Assembly: GCF_023734775.1 (NCBI RefSeq) | Contig: NZ_AP025732.1 | Coordinates: 1,488,001 to 1,552,000, forward strand | Direction of reading: 5' to 3' | DNA: 64,000 bases | Origin: Nostoc cf. commune SO-36 | GTDB lineage: Bacteria; Cyanobacteriota; Cyanobacteriia; Cyanobacteriales; Nostocaceae | In this document: in pieces, positions 1 through 10,358 of the stretch | How positions within the stretch are numbered: position 1 is the stretch's first letter | Layout: each line of letters begins with the position of its first letter | Position numbers and translations under genes: made by a program | Notes under the pieces: model-generated | Told to the model about the DNA's origin: nothing | Seen by the model: only the letters and a program-made list of their open reading frames with translations | Database searches by the model: none

Positions 1-156
1 CAACTCCCTTTCCGCCACAGTTTGTCCACCTATTCCCAAACCTTTGACTACTTCTGCCATGAATTGTCTTCGGTCACTTCCCTTGAGTTTTTTCGCTGTT
101 TTGATGTACAGAGATTTTAGGTGCGCGGTGAGTTGAATGATAGATTTTGGATACAT
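1..156 (-). CDS. ISAzo13 family transposase, N-terminal part (edge-truncated)
   Basis: ATG at 156-154, 66 bases inside the element end, exactly as in the complete copy (ATG at 9141). The visible residues match the N-terminal helix-turn-helix part of the full protein, including the stretch around MAEVVKGLGIGGQTVAEREL. The catalytic DDE part is outside the window, so completeness cannot be judged. Confidence 0.85.
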   Translation of the reverse strand, partial: MYPKSIIQLTAHLKSLYIKTAKKLKGSDRRQFMAEVVKGLGIGGQTVAEREL

Positions 157-222
157 GAGCTAGACTGCACACTGAATTTATCTTTCTCTTATCATAGGAT
201 CAATTATTCTGTGGAGTTCTCT
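1..222 (-). mobile_element. ISAzo13-like insertion sequence, copy A, cut by window edge
   Basis: The 222 bases are the reverse complement of the first 222 bases of the complete element at 9075-10389, with no mismatch seen. They include the terminal inverted repeat, which ends at 222, and the first 52 codons of the transposase. The rest lies outside the window. The perfect match means the two copies separated very recently. The outer end abuts the inside of an IS4-type transposase gene with no intact IS4 end between, so this copy sits within that older element. Confidence 0.9.
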
Positions 223-1108
223 TAAGCATTGGGTCAGCCAAAGTAGTGACTCATATCGCCGACCGAGAAAGCGATTTGTATGAAGAATTTGCCACTGTAC
301 CAAATCGAGACAATCATGTATTGGTAAGAGCTTGCCAAGACCGTCGCCTTGCAGGACAAACTCAATCGCTTTATACGTATTTAAACCAACAATCTAGTGA
401 AGGAACTTATACCGTAAATGTCCCGGCAGATTCACGTATCGGTAGAACCGCAAGGGAGGCATTATTAATCCTTCGCCGTGCGGTGGTGAAAATTCAACGT
501 CCAGATCAATTGAGTGCTTTAGATTATCCCGCTAGTGTAACGCTTTATGCAGTTGAAGCTGTAGAAGTTAACCCACCTGTTGGTCAAGAACCGATTCATT
601 GGCGATTGCTGACCACTCACCAAGTTGTTTGTTTAGAACAAGCATTACAAGTGATTAGATGGTATACAAGGAGAAACAGCGAATTGAACAGTTGTTTGCC
701 ACCCTCAAAAAAGCCGGATTAAATCTCGAAGCTACCCAGTTAGAGTCGATTGCTGCCATCCAACGACTAACTGTGTTGGCTTTGTCTATTGCTGTGAGAA
801 TTTTACAATTGATTCAGGGACGAGAAAATCCTGATTTGCCTGCAACTGTTGCCTTTTCGGACGAGCAACTGCAATGCTTGTTTGCAATCGCCCCAACTCT
901 TGATGGGAAAACTCAATTGCAACAAAATCCTTATCCTCCTCAAACCCTTGCTTGGGCTACTTGGATTATTGCTCGACTTGGTGGTTGGTCTGGTTATAAG
1001 TCTCAGAAACCTCCGGGAATTACTACTTTGATTCGCGGATTGTATCAGTTTGAATCTACCTTTTTTGGCTGGAAACTCGCTCTAGGACTACTTGTGTGTA
1101 CACCGTAG
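222..1108 (+). pseudogene. IS4/Tn5-type transposase remnant, 5'-truncated and frameshifted
   Basis: The reading frame starts directly at the edge of the ISAzo13 copy, so the N-terminal part is missing. The conserved THIADRESDLYEEF block, which resembles the second catalytic Asp region of IS4/Tn5 transposases, is near 248-290. It is followed by WRLLTT near 600 and the C-terminal catalytic block (WYTRR in one frame, then RIEQLFATLKKAG in the next). The frame changes near 668-682, inside the Y-(2)-R-(3)-E-(6)-K type signature that carries the catalytic Glu. With both the 5' loss and the frameshift the protein cannot be functional. It ends around LALGLLVCTP at 1108; no terminal inverted repeat was identified downstream. 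Confidence 0.8.
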
Positions 1109-1287
1109 GCTTGCGGGCAGGGTTATTTTCATTCCCTAAAATAGGTAAAATTGCAAGTGTTGATACGATTTTACTAAAAAAGTGATAAACATATTTAAGG
1201 AAGAAATATGGGCAATTGACAAACTTCTTGCCTTTATGTGGTGAAATAGCCCTGGAATTAAGGGGGGTTGGGGGGATCTTCCGGGGG

Positions 1288-3576
1288 TCATTGTAACAAT
1301 GACTTATTCGGCGTTAACTGGCTCTCAAAACGGCTGTAAACAACTTGGGTTGGATGCCAAGAAGAAAACCAGTACAAATCTTGAATAACTTTGCAATAAT
1401 TATTCCCATCTGCTAGTTCAAAGTGAACCAGACCTAAATTATTCAATCCAACTACTTCTCGCCCCTCTTGAAACCAACGAGATTTCCAAAACATTACGGG
1501 TTGTAACCATTTCCATTTAGCATTTTCGGCTCGTTTCCAGGGAGCTATCAACGATGATATATCTGCTCCGTACCGAGAAGTCTGAACGCTGTTTCGAGGT
1601 ATCCACTCCAGCACGCAATGCCATTCAGAGTTAGTCAGCATGTGGCGATTATGGTGTAATTGTTTCTCTGAAACTTCTACCATATTGGGTGGATTAATCC
1701 AACCTATCCAATGTCGGACGTTTTCTGGTAGTAGCCAATGTTTCAATCGTGTATGAATGAGTCGCGTCAAAATCTCTTCATTCTTCAATGCACTAGCGGT
1801 TAACTGCACTAAGACAGACTGTAATTTGGAATGAGTGCGTGCATAAGACAAGTGAGCAACAGAACTGTAGTGAATATCCCCAGATAGAATAATCACTTGT
1901 TGACGTTCTTCAAACAAGGTGGTTAAGAATTTAGCCAATGCTTCAGTATTAATGTTCCAGGCATCTCCAACATCCGTTGAAAAAACTTTCTCCTGTTGTA
2001 ACTGCCAATGATGAATCCAATCAATCACTTGTAGTCCAAATACATTTGTGGGCGCAATCACAAATGTAGTTTGAATCTGAGTTTGTTCAACTATTTCTTG
2101 TAAAGGTAAAACTAGTTGTTGCTCAAAGGCTTTTGGACACAGCAGCATGGGCGGCGCGATCGCTTTTTGATCGGCTGGATAACCCCGCCAAGTCCGCGTA
2201 TCCAGCACAATTACTTCATGGCAATTGCTTCTGACTATGTAGTTCCAAGTGATTGCTTCAGGATGTCGATCCAGAATGAATACTGCACCATCTCGAACTA
2301 AAATAGGTAAGTTTGTGCGGGGATCGTTGGCTGGCATACCTACATAGCGAGCGATCGCCTCATCAGCCTTGGCATCTCTCCCAAGGGATGCTGACCAAGC
2401 TTGTGCCGCCGCCAACAACTTTTCACCGGGTTGACCTTCTGCAAATTGCTCAGGCGTATTGCCCCAACCTTGAAACACCGTGTAAGCTAACAATGCATTT
2501 TGGACTATTCTTCGTCCTAAAGGATGTCCCAGCACTCGCAAACACCAAGCTTGGTTTAGGTTCCAGTCATCAGTGACATCATGGTCATCAAAGATGGTGT
2601 ACATGGGAATATTGGCAAGGGCGCGGCGCACTTTCCAAAGCGTATAAATAAATTGTCGCAAATGCCAGACTTGTCGGTTCCAGTTCTTGATGGCTTTGCT
2701 CTTGCGCTTTACTTGGTGTCCTTTGGGAAATTCGGACGGCCAGCACACTGGCGACCAAGCTAGTAAATAAGTAGCGTAATATTCACCGAGGCTGAAAAGA
2801 TGACTGTTAACTTTCTCAGGTTTATTATGTAATCCTGCGGTTAAGCCAGCTTGATTTGTCGCCACATCAGCCCGTTCTCCAGGGGGTAGCTGCTGGGGAG
2901 TACAGTATACTCCATTCACAGGAAGTTGTTCTTCCCAACCCAAGAGGGCATCACCAAGAGTACTGGCAACCCACAAGGATGGTTCTGCTACATCATCGCC
3001 GTAAATTTGATCTCCGGTGAGGAATAGCTGGTGCGGACGGTGTTGGGGTTGATTTGCTGATGTCTCAATCAAACTGTCGAGAATTGGCAGCGCGTCAAAC
3101 CCATGACCATGAGGTTTACGGCAAGAAGCATGGATAATTTGCAAATCTTGAAGACGGTTCGGCGGCAAAACAAAGGTTGGTTTTTGATGTTCAAAGTAGC
3201 TAATGCTGGCTGTCGGAGAGGAGTTTGAGCATAATGCTTGTTGCAGCGTTTGCGGGCTTTGGTCAGTACCAGTAAATTGGAGGTCGTATGCATAGATGCG
3301 GTCATTAATTAAACGAGACCCTTGCGTAGACCGAGCCGTTATAGCAACAATGTGAAGATACTTGCCCAAAGCAACGGTAGAGCGTTCTCCCTCCAATAAA
3401 CAATTTTCTAATGCTTCACCATCATTTGTTGTGTCATAAACTTTAAGTTCTACTTGACAAGACTGTTTCAGTGCCACCCAGACCGTCACTGACTCTGGCT
3501 CAGTATGTTGAAGGATTGGCCCCCCTAAAATCAGTGGCAGTTCTTGTATAAACTCGCCTCCAGCTTGGTACTTCAT
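1288..3576 (-). CDS. PhoD-like metallophosphatase (alkaline phosphatase D family)
   Basis: A 762-residue protein. An N-terminal beta domain (about 1-130) precedes a PhoD-type metallophosphatase core. Metal-binding motifs are visible: LTGDQIYGDDVAEPS near residue 188, FDDHDVTDDW near 333, and SGDIHYSSVAHL near 570. The family hydrolyses phosphate mono- or diesters with Ca/Fe-type metal centres. No signal peptide or Tat motif is seen at the N-terminus (MKYQAGGEFIQELPL), unlike secreted PhoD enzymes, so it is probably cytoplasmic or exported in some other way. It stands alone; the 3577-3942 upstream region has no convincing Pho box. The substrate is not predictable. Confidence 0.85.
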   Translation of the reverse strand: MKYQAGGEFIQELPLILGGPILQHTEPESVTVWVALKQSCQVELKVYDTTNDGEALENCLLEGERSTVALGKYLHIVAITARSTQGSRLINDRIYAYDLQFTGTDQSPQTLQQALCSNSSPTASISYFEHQKPTFVLPPNRLQDLQIIHASCRKPHGHGFDALPILDSLIETSANQPQHRPHQLFLTGDQIYGDDVAEPSLWVASTLGDALLGWEEQLPVNGVYCTPQQLPPGERADVATNQAGLTAGLHNKPEKVNSHLFSLGEYYATYLLAWSPVCWPSEFPKGHQVKRKSKAIKNWNRQVWHLRQFIYTLWKVRRALANIPMYTIFDDHDVTDDWNLNQAWCLRVLGHPLGRRIVQNALLAYTVFQGWGNTPEQFAEGQPGEKLLAAAQAWSASLGRDAKADEAIARYVGMPANDPRTNLPILVRDGAVFILDRHPEAITWNYIVRSNCHEVIVLDTRTWRGYPADQKAIAPPMLLCPKAFEQQLVLPLQEIVEQTQIQTTFVIAPTNVFGLQVIDWIHHWQLQQEKVFSTDVGDAWNINTEALAKFLTTLFEERQQVIILSGDIHYSSVAHLSYARTHSKLQSVLVQLTASALKNEEILTRLIHTRLKHWLLPENVRHWIGWINPPNMVEVSEKQLHHNRHMLTNSEWHCVLEWIPRNSVQTSRYGADISSLIAPWKRAENAKWKWLQPVMFWKSRWFQEGREVVGLNNLGLVHFELADGNNYCKVIQDLYWFSSWHPTQVVYSRFESQLTPNKSLLQ

Positions 3577-3942
3577 TAAATTTAGACATCAATTCCCATC
3601 TGTTTAACTTTATCAGTCGATAGAGCAGTCGATTTTAGTCTAAGTAATATAGTTCATGCAATTCGTCAACTGATTCAACTATTTTTACTTTGGTGACTCC
3701 AGCCATCTTTGCTCGTAATATTTATTCCTTAATTATCTGTATCATACTTTTCGTGAAATAGTATTAGGGTGCGGAATGGGGGATACTATACTCATTATTC
3801 AACTAGCGATCGCTCACTTAAATCTATGCTACTTTAAACACGCTTATACAAATTAGTAAGTATTTAGCCGATACAGTTAGTGTAATTGGAAATATTGTAG
3901 AGTATAGAATTGTCCTGAGTATTGCCCTATGCCATTTCCCCT
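3577..3942. other. Intergenic region, divergent promoters
   Basis: An AT-rich spacer of 366 bases between the divergent PhoD-like and glutathione-transferase-like genes, so it should hold both promoters. One HIP1-type GCGATCGC is present near 3807. I see no gene, RNA or clear operator. Confidence 0.5.
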
Positions 3943-5169
3943 ATGACTACCGCACCCTTAAGCTGGGAAGAACTAGAAACCCTCACGGACTATCAAATAG
4001 ATACCGTTAATGGTCTCACCAACGCTAGAGCCAGGTTGCGCTTGTTTGGTCAACCGGAATCTGATGTGCGGGTAACGCTGTACCGCGATAACCACGCCTG
4101 GTGTCCTTACTGTCAAAAAGTTTGGTTATGGCTAGAGGAAAAACAAATCCCCTACCGCATCGAAAAAGTGACAATGTTCTGCTATGGGGAGAAAGAAAGT
4201 TGGTACAAACGTAAGGTACCATCAGGAATGCTCCCCGCGATCGAGCTAGATGGACGGATTATTAAGGAAAGCGATGACATTTTGATCGCTTTGGAAAAGG
4301 TTTTTGCTCCATTGAGCCAAGGGATGGAAGACCATACAGTGCTTCCTCTACGTCAATTAGAACGACTTTTATTTAGAGCTTGGTGCGTTTGGCTGTGTTC
4401 TAAAGCCGGTTCCTCTCAACAAGAACAACGCAACCGAGAACAATTTATCGGAGTGGTGGCTAGAGTCGAGGAGGCTCTGGGTCGCACCCCAAGTCCTTAC
4501 TTTCTAGATAGGTTCGGCATTGTCGATGTCATTTTTACACCATATCTTGAACGGATGAATGCGAGCCTTTACTACTATAAGGGCTATTCGCTGCGTGAGG
4601 AAAACCCTCGTTTGAGTGCATGGTTTGCGGCAATGGAAAGCCGACCGACCTACTGCGGTACCCAGAGCGACTTTCACACCCACGCACATGATTTGCCGCC
4701 CCAGATGGGGGGCTGTTGGGAAAACGGCGAAACCCAGATGCTTCTCAATAAAGCGCGGGTGGATAACGGCCCTTGGTTCGGGCTACCAGATGTTACTTAT
4801 CCAGAACCCGAAAACTCTCGCATGGAAGCTCTTCAACGAACTATCGAACACCGCATTAATATTATCCGAGTCAACCCCTTAGATGATAAATTGTTTGATC
4901 AAGCACTACGTTGTGCTTTAACACACATGATGACAGGTGAAGACTGTGTACCTCCATCGGGATCTGATGTTGCTCTGCGATATTTGCGCGATCGCATTAA
5001 TGTACCACGAGATATGTCCATCTACGCAGCCAAGCGATTGAGGGAATCCCTAGAGAAAACCGCAGCCCTTGTCGGTGATGGGCAGCCAGACCCCATTCCC
5101 ACTAAACATCGACGAGATCAAGACCCGTCTAACTTTGTCAACAAACCGACAAACACACTTCTAGTTTGA
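3943..5169 (+). CDS. Glutathione S-transferase-like protein
   Basis: About 408 residues from ATG 3943; an in-frame TTG at 3922 would add seven residues but looks less natural. The N-terminal part carries a thioredoxin-fold GST domain: [19 protein letters not shown], with a CPYC active-site motif near residue 48, and the cis-Pro region [20 protein letters not shown] near 92. An alpha-helical C-terminal domain follows and extends well past a normal GST (about 220 residues), ending in a long helical tail of unknown role. The CPYC motif suggests a glutaredoxin- or omega-like thiol transferase activity rather than classical Ser/Tyr GST chemistry. It is a single gene between divergent and convergent neighbours. 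Confidence 0.75.
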   Translation: MTTAPLSWEELETLTDYQIDTVNGLTNARARLRLFGQPESDVRVTLYRDNHAWCPYCQKVWLWLEEKQIPYRIEKVTMFCYGEKESWYKRKVPSGMLPAIELDGRIIKESDDILIALEKVFAPLSQGMEDHTVLPLRQLERLLFRAWCVWLCSKAGSSQQEQRNREQFIGVVARVEEALGRTPSPYFLDRFGIVDVIFTPYLERMNASLYYYKGYSLREENPRLSAWFAAMESRPTYCGTQSDFHTHAHDLPPQMGGCWENGETQMLLNKARVDNGPWFGLPDVTYPEPENSRMEALQRTIEHRINIIRVNPLDDKLFDQALRCALTHMMTGEDCVPPSGSDVALRYLRDRINVPRDMSIYAAKRLRESLEKTAALVGDGQPDPIPTKHRRDQDPSNFVNKPTNTLLV

Positions 5170-5364
5170 CCTTTAACTCAATCGACCCATCATGTAAATC
5201 TAGCTATTTCTTCACAAGAAATAATTTTTTTTAGGGAGAGTTGAGGAAATGCTTGCTTGAAAAATTCTTCAAGTTTTTCTTTGGTTTCTAATTTCCATAA
5301 AATGCTCCCCCAATTAAAGCAAATTTATTTTGCTCTACTAATTAGATGTTAGTAGAGCAAAATA

Positions 5365-6150
5365 TTAAACATTGGATATCAGGAATGTTTCTAGCGTCAG
5401 CGAAGAAAATGCTCCCAATTCATCATAATTAGCAATTAGTTGATGCATTTCATAATTATTAATCAACCAATTTGCGATTAGAGAAAAGGGAGTATCTATA
5501 CTAATTGAACTAGGACAACTAACAGAAACACCGTCAGGTAAATAGTAATATTTATGCCCTTCTCTATGCCAATTAAATTGAGTTACTATTGGTTCGGAAA
5601 TCTTCAAATCGGGAGTAATAGTCATAGATATACCTTGCCAATTACCACTCAACTCCCGTTGTGGTAATTGATTTAATTCATCTGACCAATATTGGCTAGG
5701 TAATTCATTACAATCTTCACGAATATTTGCTATATGAAATAAGTTTCCCCTCTCGTCGTAAACAATACCTACACTATGGCGTAAATCTTCATATCGAAAG
5801 AATAATTCTATCCCAAAATACGAGTTTGGTTCTAATTTCACTGCTGCCCAACTAGCATGACCGGAAGCAAAGAAATATCCTCGCATCGTCTCGCGTGATG
5901 GGTGAAAAAGTCCATTATCTAAGCTATTTGACAGAAAATTAAATTCCCAACTCTCTTGCTTATTTTCGCCATTTGCATAAGTATAAGTATTGGTATGGGT
6001 AATTTCAGTCTTTTCTGGATTACTTTTAAAACTTCTCAGACTTTGAAACGATTCTTTGATATCACCTTCTGGTGTATATCGCGTCCAAATTCCATGCCAA
6101 TCGAGCAAATGGTTAGTAAAGTAATTCCAATTTTGTTCTTTTACATCCAT
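5365..6150 (-). CDS. DUF3598 family protein
   Basis: 261 residues. The opening WNYFTNHLLDWHGIWTRYTP and later blocks (SLRSFK, FFASGHASWAAVKLEPNS, RHSVGIVYDERGNL) match my memory of the cyanobacterial DUF3598 family, predicted to fold as a calycin-type beta-barrel. The function is unknown; small lipophilic ligand binding is only an inference from that fold. There is no signal peptide. The frame is intact and of normal size. Its 5' side (6151-6446) is a non-coding gap, and on the 3' side a 195-base gap separates it from the convergent GST-like gene. Confidence 0.7.
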   Translation of the reverse strand: MDVKEQNWNYFTNHLLDWHGIWTRYTPEGDIKESFQSLRSFKSNPEKTEITHTNTYTYANGENKQESWEFNFLSNSLDNGLFHPSRETMRGYFFASGHASWAAVKLEPNSYFGIELFFRYEDLRHSVGIVYDERGNLFHIANIREDCNELPSQYWSDELNQLPQRELSGNWQGISMTITPDLKISEPIVTQFNWHREGHKYYYLPDGVSVSCPSSISIDTPFSLIANWLINNYEMHQLIANYDELGAFSSLTLETFLISNV

Positions 6151-6446
6151 AATATTTGTGTCCTTTGTATATTTAAAATCTCTTTGTTAAAAATAGTATT
6201 ATGAACTATACCAAATTACCAACGGCAAAGAAATAATAAAATGAATGCATCAAAGTAAACTTTTTGACATTCACATCTGACGGACAGACGGCGGGATTTG
6301 CACTGATATCAAGCAAAACAACGTTTTTGTTGAAATCTCGGCACAGAAATTTTGATCGGTCACACGAGAGTTTTTCTTGATAGGATCTGCGATCGCTGTT
6401 TAAGTCTAGAATCTCCGCAATTCAATTGCGGGGAGTATGCCAACTA

Positions 6447-7298
6447 TCAAAAGAAGCGTTTCACTAAATAAGCCGCATATTCCATACCATAAGGTACGCT
6501 AACCCCAGCAGTCATTTCATTAGCAAAGTAGGTGTTTTGGCTACCTTGCAACATTTCCAATCGTTCATAAATACCATCCTTGAGGTCTTCGGTTAAAAAA
6601 TGAGAGAACCACTTCCAAATTAGGGGTTGCCCCATAGGTGTCACTTGAGTACCTCCGAGCTTTTTGACACAATCGACTACGTTGCTTTCCAACTCTTCAA
6701 TAGTTGTCGTTTCATCCATGAATGGATAAAAATTGTAGATTTTACTGCCTGGATCAACCTCGTAGATAGCTAATGGATAACTAGTTGGTAAAGGCTGATT
6801 TAAAGTATTTCTGATGACGTAGAAAATGTTTGCAGGTAAACCCTCTATTTTACAGGTAATAACTGCTCTTTTAATTGTACGTACCCGAGAAAAAATATCT
6901 GCTTCTTCCGTGGAAGCATCAGCTACGCTAAGAAAGTCATCTACAGGAGCAGTCCAAATTAAACGCTCGAATTCCCACTGATTTGAGGTAGTTTTTACCA
7001 GAATTGTTTGACCGCGAGAAACACGCTCAATAGTTTGTCCTAGACACAAGTTATGAGTTGCTGCTAAACGATTCCATAATTCTTGATTCCCTTCTTGGAA
7101 TTGAGGCATATTCAGAACCAATTTTTTCAGGAAATTGCAACGGTTCAATAATGCCAGTAGCCGAATCACATAAGCAGTAGAAGCTTCTTGTCCCAGATGT
7201 CCAAATTGTGCCGCATTAGCAATAGGCATTAAAGCATCTCGAATAAAATCCAAACCCTGTTTGTTAAACCAACGATGGTAATTCCGAGGTGCAATCAT
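6447..7298 (-). pseudogene. FAD-dependent oxidoreductase, 5'-truncated remnant
   Basis: 283 residues resembling the C-terminal two thirds of a flavin amine-oxidase/desaturase-type protein, with NLCLGQTIERVSRG and WEFERLIWTAPVDDF resembling the FAD-contacting middle part. The N-terminal dinucleotide-binding motif (GxGxxG) is absent, because the frame is closed by a stop directly before ATG 7298 and the sequence changes to an unrelated gene on the other strand. The protein end is intact (GMEYAAYLVKRFF). Without the FAD-binding N-terminus it should be inactive. It meets the 7299-7672 fragment head to head, marking a deletion junction. Confidence 0.65.
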
Positions 7299-7672
7299 TT
7301 AGTAGGCTAGAGCGCAAGTTTGGACAGTTTTCTCTGGCAGCAAACCTATTCAGTTGGAGTTTTAATCGCGATTTAGAACGCACAAGTGGCTATTTTTCTC
7401 CACCAGATTTTCTAGTTTACAACGCTGAAGTGGCTTGGGAAGGAGATATTGCTAATTTCTTACGCTGTCGCCTCGCTGCTAACCTAGGACAGCAGCGACT
7501 TAAAGGAGAATTTGACAATGCCAATACATATCAAACGCGCTGTATGGTAAAGGTTTCACCAAATATAGAGGCAGACCTTGGCTATAGCTTTAGTAATGTC
7601 CGAAATCAAGAAACGGGGGGAAGTGCATACGGTGGTAATTCTTTGACAGGACAGTTACGGGTCAAATTTTAG
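7299..7672 (+). pseudogene. Outer-membrane beta-barrel C-terminal fragment (BcsC-like)
   Basis: About 120 residues of alternating hydrophobic and polar strands ending in Phe (GQLRVKF), typical of an outer-membrane barrel. The segment RTSGYFSPPDFLVYNAEVAW resembles the C-terminal barrel of BcsC-type export proteins that normally follow a long TPR region. That region is missing: the fragment starts abruptly at the junction near 7300. A DUF3131 gene, a family often found near exopolysaccharide synthase genes, lies at 10.4 kb, so both may be leftovers of one exopolysaccharide locus (inference). An in-frame TTG at 7289 could start a 127-residue peptide, but no export signal is present. Confidence 0.5.
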
Positions 7673-7751
7673 GAGGCAGGGGGCAGGAGGTAAACCTTAT
7701 AAATAATCCAAAATCTAAAATCTAAAATTTAAAATGGTAAAAGCCTGAAGA

Positions 7752-9119
7752 ATGAAAGCACCATTACCTGATAATGAAACACAGCGAATCGAATCTCTTT
7801 TGCAGTATAAAATTCTTGATACTCGTTCGGAAGCTGCCTTTGACGATCTCACCCGTTTAGCTTCATATATTTGTGGAACTCCCATTGCTTTAATCAGTTT
7901 AATTGATAGCGATCGCCAGTGGTTCAAGTCTAAAGTTGGTTTGGATGCGCTACAAACACCCCGAAATGTGGCATTCTGCGCCCATGCTATTATGCAACCT
8001 GAAGTTTTTATTGTGCCTGATGCCACAGTAGACGAAAGGTTTGCTACAAACCCGCTAGTTACCTCTGACCCGAATGTTCGGTTTTATGCTGGTATACCAT
8101 TGACTAACCCTGAAGGATATGCACTAGGAACACTTTGCGTAATTGACCATGTACCAAGAAACCTCTCTCCAGAACAAGTTGAAGCATTACGAATTCTAGG
8201 CCGTCAAGTAATCAAGCAACTAGAAATGCGGCGCACTTTAGCAAGTTTAGTATTGGCGAGTGATACAGACAAACAGGCGCAGAAGGGACGCAAACAATTT
8301 TTTAAAAGAATAGCCGGAGGGTTTGGTTTAGCATCGGCGATTTTAGTTTTGATTGGCGTAATTTCTTATCAAAACACACATATATTAATTAATACTAGTA
8401 ATCAGGTACAAAAAACCCAAGAGAAAATCAATAAACTAGAAGAATTACTGTCCGAGATGAAGGATGCTGAGACTGGAGAACGCGGTTACATTCTCACTGG
8501 ACAAGAAAGTTATCTAGAACCTTATCAAGCAGTAGTTGCAAACATCGATCAAAAAATTGCAAAACTGAAGGATTTAATCGCAGATAAACCTAGCCAACAA
8601 AAGCAGTTTGCCACCCTTGAACCTTTGATAGCTGCAAAACTCGCCATACTCAAGCAGACTATATACCTGCGTCAGAATCAGGGATTTGAAGCGGCGTTGC
8701 AGGTAATTCAGACAAATCAGGGAAAAAATCTCATGGATGATATCCGCAAGATGATTTATGAGATAGAAAATGAGGATAGAAGGTTGCTTCAACAGCAGTC
8801 ACAAGCTGCAAAAGCCAGTGCCCATAATACGATTTTGACACTTGCCTTCGCTATTTGTCTAAGTTTTCTCATTTTGGCTATAGTCTACTATTTCATTTCT
8901 CGTGAGGTAAGCGAGCGTAAATCAACAGAAGAAACACTAAACACAGAACGCAACTTTATCTCCGCAGTCCTTGATACAGCCAGCGTTTTGGTAATAGTTC
9001 TTGACACACAAGGGCAAATTGTTCGCTTCAATCAAGCTTGTGAACAAACAACTGGTTACTCATTTGATGAGGTGAGAGAACTCCACAGAATAATTGATCC
9101 TATGATAAGAGAAAGATAA
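7752..9119 (+). pseudogene. GAF-CHASE3-PAS sensor kinase, cut by the insertion sequence
   Basis: Starts cleanly at ATG 7752 (MKAPLPDNETQRIESLLQYK). GAF domain about residues 25-165; transmembrane segment about 188-206; CHASE3-like periplasmic region with DAETGERGYILTGQESYLEP at about 235-255; second transmembrane segment about 360-380; then the start of a PAS domain (VLDTASVLVIVLDTQGQIVRFN). At base 9074 the PAS domain stops in the middle and the ISAzo13 left end begins, so the last 15 codons to the stop at 9119 are element sequence. The histidine kinase and ATPase domains are missing. The other side of the element is a different gene, so the lost part is not simply downstream. Confidence 0.8.
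9075..9100 (+). repeat. Left terminal inverted repeat of ISAzo13-like copy B
   Basis: The outer 26 bases match the right end (read from 10389 inward) at about 23 positions: a shared 13-base start AGAGAACTCCACA, a variable 7-base block, then TGATCC. The same sequence ends copy A at 222. Confidence 0.85.
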
Positions 9120-9140
9120 ATTCAGTGTGCAGTCTAGCTC

Positions 9141-10358
9141 ATGTATCCAAAATCTATCATTCAACTCACCGCGCACCTAAAATCTCTGTACATCAAAACA
9201 GCGAAAAAACTCAAGGGAAGTGACCGAAGACAATTCATGGCAGAAGTAGTCAAAGGTTTGGGAATAGGTGGACAAACTGTGGCGGAAAGGGAGTTGGGAT
9301 GGAATAGGCGCACTATCCGTAAAGGGATGCAGGAGTTAGAGAGTGGTCAGCCTTTTATTGATGGTTTCAGGCGTAGTGGACGCAAGCGGGCTGAAGCAAA
9401 ATTATCAAACTTGTTGAGGGATATAAAATCGTTAGTAGACCCACAAAGTCAAACTGACCCCAGTTTTAAAAGTATACGTTTGTATACACGCATGACGGCA
9501 AGCGAAGTCCGTCGTCAACTAATTGAACAATTTGGTTACACAGAGGAAGAACTACCTTCATCAGAAACAATTCGACGAAAATTGAATGATTTAGGCTATA
9601 CCTTAAAAAGAGTTCTGAAAACCAAGCCTATCAAGAAAATTCCCGAAACAGAAGCGATTTTTGAACAAGTTGAACAAATTAATAGTGAAGCTGACAATGA
9701 CCCTCATACTCTGCGAATTTCCATTGATGCTAAGGTAGCAGTTAAGATTGGAGAATTTGACCGTGGGGGTAAAAATCGAATGCCAACCATCTCAGTAGAC
9801 CACGACTTCCCGACGGAGATAACTCTGATTCCCTACGGCATTTTTATACCTGAATACAACGAGTTATTTTTATTCTTTGTTTCTTCCAAATTAACCGCTG
9901 ATTGTATTGTTGATTTGCTTGAAAGCTGGTGGCAAACTGTCAAACACAGATTTGCTCATATTCAAAAACTGGTGATTAATCAGGATAATGGACCTGAAAA
10001 TAATTCTCGCCGCACTCAATTTATGAAGCGGATTGTAGATTTTGGTACATCATCTCAACTGACGTTACAACTTGCTTATTATCCGCCTTATCATAGCAAA
10101 TATAACCCGATAGAACGTTGTTTTGGCTGGTTAGAACAGCATTGGAATGGTAGTTTACTTGACACTGTTGAGACTGTACTGAATTTCGCCCAAACTCTCA
10201 CATTTAAGGGTAAAAATCCGGTGGTCACATTGGTAGAAACAGTTTATTCTACAGGAGTTAAACTTACTACCTCCGCTATGGCAGAAATTGAAACACAGAT
10301 TCACCGCCTCCCCAATCTCAGAAAATGGTTTGTAGAAATTTTTGCTAAACCCACATAG
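9141..10358 (+). CDS. ISAzo13 family transposase
   Basis: 405 residues, intact. An N-terminal helix-turn-helix region (about 15-75, GLGIGGQTVAERELGWNRRT) is followed by a second helical region ending RRKLNDLGYTLKRVLKTK. The DDE core then follows: RISIDAKVAVKIGEFDRGG (first Asp, about residue 193), VINQDNGPEN (second Asp, about 284), and YNPIERCFGWLEQHWNG (catalytic Glu, about 330). This arrangement is that of the ISAzo13 transposases. The intact frame, plus a second copy identical where visible, suggests the element is, or was very recently, active. Confidence 0.9.
   Translation: MYPKSIIQLTAHLKSLYIKTAKKLKGSDRRQFMAEVVKGLGIGGQTVAERELGWNRRTIRKGMQELESGQPFIDGFRRSGRKRAEAKLSNLLRDIKSLVDPQSQTDPSFKSIRLYTRMTASEVRRQLIEQFGYTEEELPSSETIRRKLNDLGYTLKRVLKTKPIKKIPETEAIFEQVEQINSEADNDPHTLRISIDAKVAVKIGEFDRGGKNRMPTISVDHDFPTEITLIPYGIFIPEYNELFLFFVSSKLTADCIVDLLESWWQTVKHRFAHIQKLVINQDNGPENNSRRTQFMKRIVDFGTSSQLTLQLAYYPPYHSKYNPIERCFGWLEQHWNGSLLDTVETVLNFAQTLTFKGKNPVVTLVETVYSTGVKLTTSAMAEIETQIHRLPNLRKWFVEIFAKPT

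Noticed and set aside
3577..3942. Pho box controlling the PhoD-like gene
   Set aside because: Only one partial TTTAAC-like motif is seen; the repeated direct units that define a Pho box are missing.
222..9074. Composite transposon carrying cargo genes between the two ISAzo13 copies
   Set aside because: The interval begins and ends in broken genes and its middle holds unrelated ordinary genes; inversion or deletion between copies explains this better.
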